Of a DNA stretch of 8,181 nucleotides, positions 5,581 through 8,181 are shown piece by piece. This DNA is from Muribaculaceae bacterium. Lineage in GTDB: Bacteria > Bacteroidota > Bacteroidia > Bacteroidales > Muribaculaceae. The notes beneath the pieces were generated by a model, which worked only from the letters and a program-made list of their open reading frames with translations, made no database searches and was not told the DNA's origin. The DNA lies in assembly GCA_029056365.1 (NCBI GenBank), contig JAIDBM010000149.1:1-8181 (forward strand). Reading direction: 5' to 3'. Position numbers and translations under genes: made by a program. Every line of letters starts with the position of its first letter. The first letter of the stretch is position 1.

Positions 5581-6972
5581 ATGGAAGATATTCTCATTTC
5601 GGCAGGCAACATCATAAGCGACTGGGTTCTCCTGCCCATGCTAACTGCGGCTGCCCTGTGGTTTACCTTGCGCTTCAGAGGCGTTCAGTTCACCATGATC
5701 GGCGACATGTGCCGCCAGCTCACAGCCCGCAGCAACCATAAGGGCATCAGCTCGTTTCAGGCCTTCGCCGTATCAATCGCCAGCCGTGTCGGCACAGGCA
5801 ATCTGGCCGGCGTGGCCACTGCCATTATAATCGGAGGTCCGGGGGCCGTGTTCTGGATGTGGGTGATGGCTCTTCTCGGAGCCGCATCGGCTTTTGTGGA
5901 ATCGACCCTCGCCCAGCTCTACAAGGTTCCCGACGGTAACGGAGGATTCCGCGGTGGCCCCGCCTACTACATACTGCACGGTCTTAAGTCGCGTCCGTGG
6001 GCCATACTGTTCGCCGTACTGATTTCAATCACCTTCGGTCTGGCCTACAACTCGGTTCAAAGCAACACCATAGCCGAAGCATTCAACTCATCGTGGAACA
6101 TTCCCGTGTGGCTCACAGCCTCTGTCATCAGCCTGCTGGCCGGATGGGTAATATGGGGCGGACTGAAGTCGATAGCCCGCTTCAGCCAATGGGTAGTGCC
6201 TGTAATGGCCGCAGCGTATATAATCGTTGCCCTGCTGGTTGTGGTAATGAATATCGAGCGTGTACCCGATGTGCTGAAACTGATAGTGGAGAACGCTTTC
6301 GGAATCGATGAAGCCATCGGGGGCACTCTCGGAGGCGCCATGGCCATGGGCATACGACGCGGACTGTTCAGCAACGAAGCCGGCGAAGGATCGGCTCCGA
6401 ATGTAGCAGCCACAGCTCATGTGTCGCATCCGGTAAAACAGGGCCTGGTACAGGCTCTGGGCGTATTCACCGACACTCTGCTCATCTGCACAGCCACCGC
6501 CTTTCTTATTTTGCTCAGCGGCGTACACACCGATGCTGCCGTCGGCGGAATCAGCCTCACCCAGCAGGCGCTTGACGCCGAGTTCCGTCTGATTCCGGGC
6601 GCGGGCGCATGGTTTGTGAGCGTGGCGATATTGTTCTTCGCCTTCACTTCGATAGTGGCAAACTATTATTATGGTGAAACAAACATCCGCTTTATCAGCT
6701 CCAGTCACATATGGGTTACCGTATACCGGATTGTGGTAACCGCTTTTGTTCTTGCCGGCGGACTATCTTCGTTAGGCGTGGTGTGGTCGCTGGCCGACAT
6801 CACCATGAGCCTCATGGCCATCTGCAATCTGTGCGCCATTGTCCCGCTTGGACGCTATGCCCTCCGCTGCCTCGACGACTATCGCTCTCAGAAACGACAA
6901 GGAGCCGACCCGCAATACCATCGGTCGGTCAACAAGGATATATCGGCCGACACCCCCTGCTGGCCGGAATAA
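5581..6972 (+). CDS. Sodium:alanine (AGCS family) symporter
   Basis: The 463-residue inner-membrane protein belongs to the alanine/glycine:cation symporters (PF01235), which take up small neutral amino acids with Na+. Diagnostic parts are ASRVGTGNLAGVATAI (67-82), the family signature GGPGAVFWMWVMALLG (85-100), FRGGPAYY (123-130) and the late RRGLFSNEAGEGSAPNVAA (259-277). About ten or eleven hydrophobic segments run from residue 16 to about 424, followed by a short polar tail. The length fits the family. It starts 4 bases after the regulator stop, with no promoter or terminator between, so the two are presumably cotranscribed from 5134. The exact substrate (Ala, Gly or D-Ala) cannot be read from sequence. 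Confidence 0.95.
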   Translation: MEDILISAGNIISDWVLLPMLTAAALWFTLRFRGVQFTMIGDMCRQLTARSNHKGISSFQAFAVSIASRVGTGNLAGVATAIIIGGPGAVFWMWVMALLGAASAFVESTLAQLYKVPDGNGGFRGGPAYYILHGLKSRPWAILFAVLISITFGLAYNSVQSNTIAEAFNSSWNIPVWLTASVISLLAGWVIWGGLKSIARFSQWVVPVMAAAYIIVALLVVVMNIERVPDVLKLIVENAFGIDEAIGGTLGGAMAMGIRRGLFSNEAGEGSAPNVAATAHVSHPVKQGLVQALGVFTDTLLICTATAFLILLSGVHTDAAVGGISLTQQALDAEFRLIPGAGAWFVSVAILFFAFTSIVANYYYGETNIRFISSSHIWVTVYRIVVTAFVLAGGLSSLGVVWSLADITMSLMAICNLCAIVPLGRYALRCLDDYRSQKRQGADPQYHRSVNKDISADTPCWPE

Positions 6973-6985
6973 TACCCCGCTCCCC

Positions 6986-6993
6986 GATATTTG
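6986..6993 (+). promoter_or_regulatory. Weak -7-like element before the ADP-ribosylglycohydrolase gene
   Basis: GATATTTG matches seven of eight positions of TAnnTTTG, counting the free ones. It lies 14 bases after the symporter stop and about 54 bases before the next ATG. No TTTG is found at the -33 distance. It may be chance, and the downstream gene may simply be read through from the symporter. Confidence 0.25.
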
Positions 6994-7046
6994 AATGAAA
7001 TTCCAGCAATAAAACTAATAAAAACACAAAACCAAGTCCGACAAAA

Positions 7047-8096
7047 ATGTTAACCGACAAATTACAAGATAAATGCCGTGGCTCGCTCGTTGGCGGTGCT
7101 GTCGGCGACGCCCTCGGGTATCCTGTTGAATTTGATTGCTCCTTTAAGCAAATCCAGTCAAAATATGGCGAAGATGGAATTAAAGAGTACGACCTCACTT
7201 ATCCATGGCTTGACCAGAAGTTCGACAAGGCATTGTTCTCCGACGATACGCAGATGACTCTCTATACCGCCGAAGGCTTGCTTGAAGCAGTGCGCAGCGG
7301 CAAAGATATTGTTCCTACTATCTGCAATGCCTATCTTGCATGGTATGGTCATCAGGTGGGCAAAAAAGTGAAAATCTCGTACCAGTCGGAACTTTCGAAA
7401 ATCGAGGAATTGAATCAGCGCAGAGCGCCCGGAAACACGTGCATCAACTCTTTGATGTTGATTCACAGCGGCAAGGACCCCGAAAATTCAAGCAAGGGAT
7501 GCGGAGGTATAATGCGCGTTGCCCCTATTGCCATCTATGGAGCATGTCACGGGTGGTCTCTGGAGAAAACAGCCCTTATCGCGGGCGAATCCGCCGAACT
7601 CACACATCAACATCCATTGAGCACATATGCTTCGGCGGCGCTGGCTGTGATTGTGTATCAGTGTCTGTCTGCCGATAATGTCGATTCCGAAACCTTCCTC
7701 TCCATAGTCAACGCAACGCTGGTTGTGACAGCACAGCTATACGGCGACAATGCTCCGGGAATGAATGATTTCAAGAAGATAATCGAAAAAACAATTCCGC
7801 TGGAACACAATCCGCTGCCGGATTGGAGAATCATCGAGAACAGTCTGGGCGGCGGCTGGGTAGCAGAAGAAACATTGGCTATAGCAATATTCAGTGTACT
7901 CCGCCATATCGATGACTTCAACGCCTGCATGTCAAGTGCGGTCAATCACGGCGGTGACAGCGACTCCACCGGTGCCGTAGCCGGCAACATCATCGGAGCG
8001 ATTCTCGGCTATGATGCCATTCCTGATAAATTCAAAGACACTATCCAGCTGAAGGAACTTCTGCTATCAACGGCAGATGACCTTTTTAGGAATTAA
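7047..8096 (+). CDS. ADP-ribosylglycohydrolase (DraG/ARH-like) family protein
   Basis: The 349-residue, apparently cytoplasmic protein belongs to PF03747, all-helical dimetal hydrolases that remove ADP-ribose from proteins or cleave related ADP-ribosyl compounds. The opening CRGSLVGGAVGDALGYPVE (10-28) is typical. Metal ligands are visible as SDDT (65-68) and D304/D306/T308 in HGGDSDSTGAVAGNIIGA (301-318). GCGGIMRVAP (151-160) and LTHQHP (185-190) are further family landmarks. All key residues are present, so it should be active. No ADP-ribosyltransferase, nitrogenase gene or macrodomain lies beside it, so its target is unknown. The first third is visibly richer in AT than the symporter gene, a mild hint of different ancestry. 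It begins 74 bases after the symporter stop, with an A-rich leader and no Shine-Dalgarno, and ends before a strong hairpin. Confidence 0.9.
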   Translation: MLTDKLQDKCRGSLVGGAVGDALGYPVEFDCSFKQIQSKYGEDGIKEYDLTYPWLDQKFDKALFSDDTQMTLYTAEGLLEAVRSGKDIVPTICNAYLAWYGHQVGKKVKISYQSELSKIEELNQRRAPGNTCINSLMLIHSGKDPENSSKGCGGIMRVAPIAIYGACHGWSLEKTALIAGESAELTHQHPLSTYASAALAVIVYQCLSADNVDSETFLSIVNATLVVTAQLYGDNAPGMNDFKKIIEKTIPLEHNPLPDWRIIENSLGGGWVAEETLAIAIFSVLRHIDDFNACMSSAVNHGGDSDSTGAVAGNIIGAILGYDAIPDKFKDTIQLKELLLSTADDLFRN

Positions 8097-8117
8097 CCTG
8101 TATTTGATACTCTAATA

Positions 8118-8149
8118 AAGGAGGCCATGTCTGCCGACATGGCCTCCTT
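8118..8149. terminator. Perfect 14-bp hairpin, probable (bidirectional) terminator
   Basis: The arms 8118-8131 and 8136-8149 (AAGGAGGCCATGTC and its exact complement) enclose the loop TGCC, 21 bases after the glycohydrolase stop. The trailing sequence on the plus strand is only modestly T-rich (TTGCATTTAT). The leading AATAAA gives a U-rich tail for transcripts from the right, so it may stop both directions. The remaining 32 bases of the window show nothing recognisable. Confidence 0.8.
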
Positions 8150-8181
8150 GCATTTATACTCAATAATATATTCTATAGGCC

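Noticed and set aside
6088..6708. Open minus-strand frame of 206 codons
   Set aside because: It is a shadow of the symporter gene; the sequence is low in recognisable protein features.
1..8181. CRISPR array, insertion sequence, phage or tRNA genes
   Set aside because: I found no regularly spaced repeats, transposase or integrase features, terminal inverted repeats, or cloverleaf sequences by reading; the repeats seen are local and intergenic.

Overview
The window looks like core chromosome from a member of Bacteroidota, probably order Bacteroidales. Three -7 elements of the TAnnTTTG type, typical of this phylum, sit at sensible distances from genes (minus strand at 2757-2764 and 5093-5100, plus strand at 5134-5141). 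No clear Shine-Dalgarno stands before any start codon; A-rich or nondescript sequence is there instead. GC looks to be around 50% by eye. The family (Muribaculaceae-like) is a guess. No phage, IS, CRISPR, rRNA or tRNA gene is visible.

Layout. Positions 1-5060 are read on the minus strand: alpha/beta hydrolase (exported), AI-2E-family membrane protein, then the translation operon thrS-infC-rpmI, whose last gene runs off the left edge. From 5160 the plus strand carries a Fur-family regulator, an AGCS-type sodium:alanine symporter 4 bases behind it, and an ADP-ribosylglycohydrolase-family enzyme closed by a perfect 14-bp hairpin. The hydrolase and the Fur gene diverge from a 99-bp intergenic region with interleaved promoters and an imperfect tandem repeat.

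How the genes relate. thrS-infC-rpmI(-rplT) is the classic operon of threonyl-tRNA synthetase, initiation factor 3 and ribosomal proteins. The control signals are the interesting part. The short thrS leader contains a hairpin whose loop reads UUCGUAA, the shape of a tRNA-Thr(CGU) anticodon loop. It lies about 35 nt before the AUG, much like the thrS translational operator known from E. coli. The infC-rpmI spacer holds repeated CACGUG-containing elements that can form alternative pairings, a possible ribosomal-protein leader. Fur and the symporter are probably cotranscribed. The hydrolase, the AI-2E protein and the ADP-ribosylglycohydrolase have no obvious functional partner here.

I see no dramatic accessory system. 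The best candidate for something little described is the tRNA-mimic operator of thrS in this phylum. All RNA structures were folded by eye and no energies were computed.
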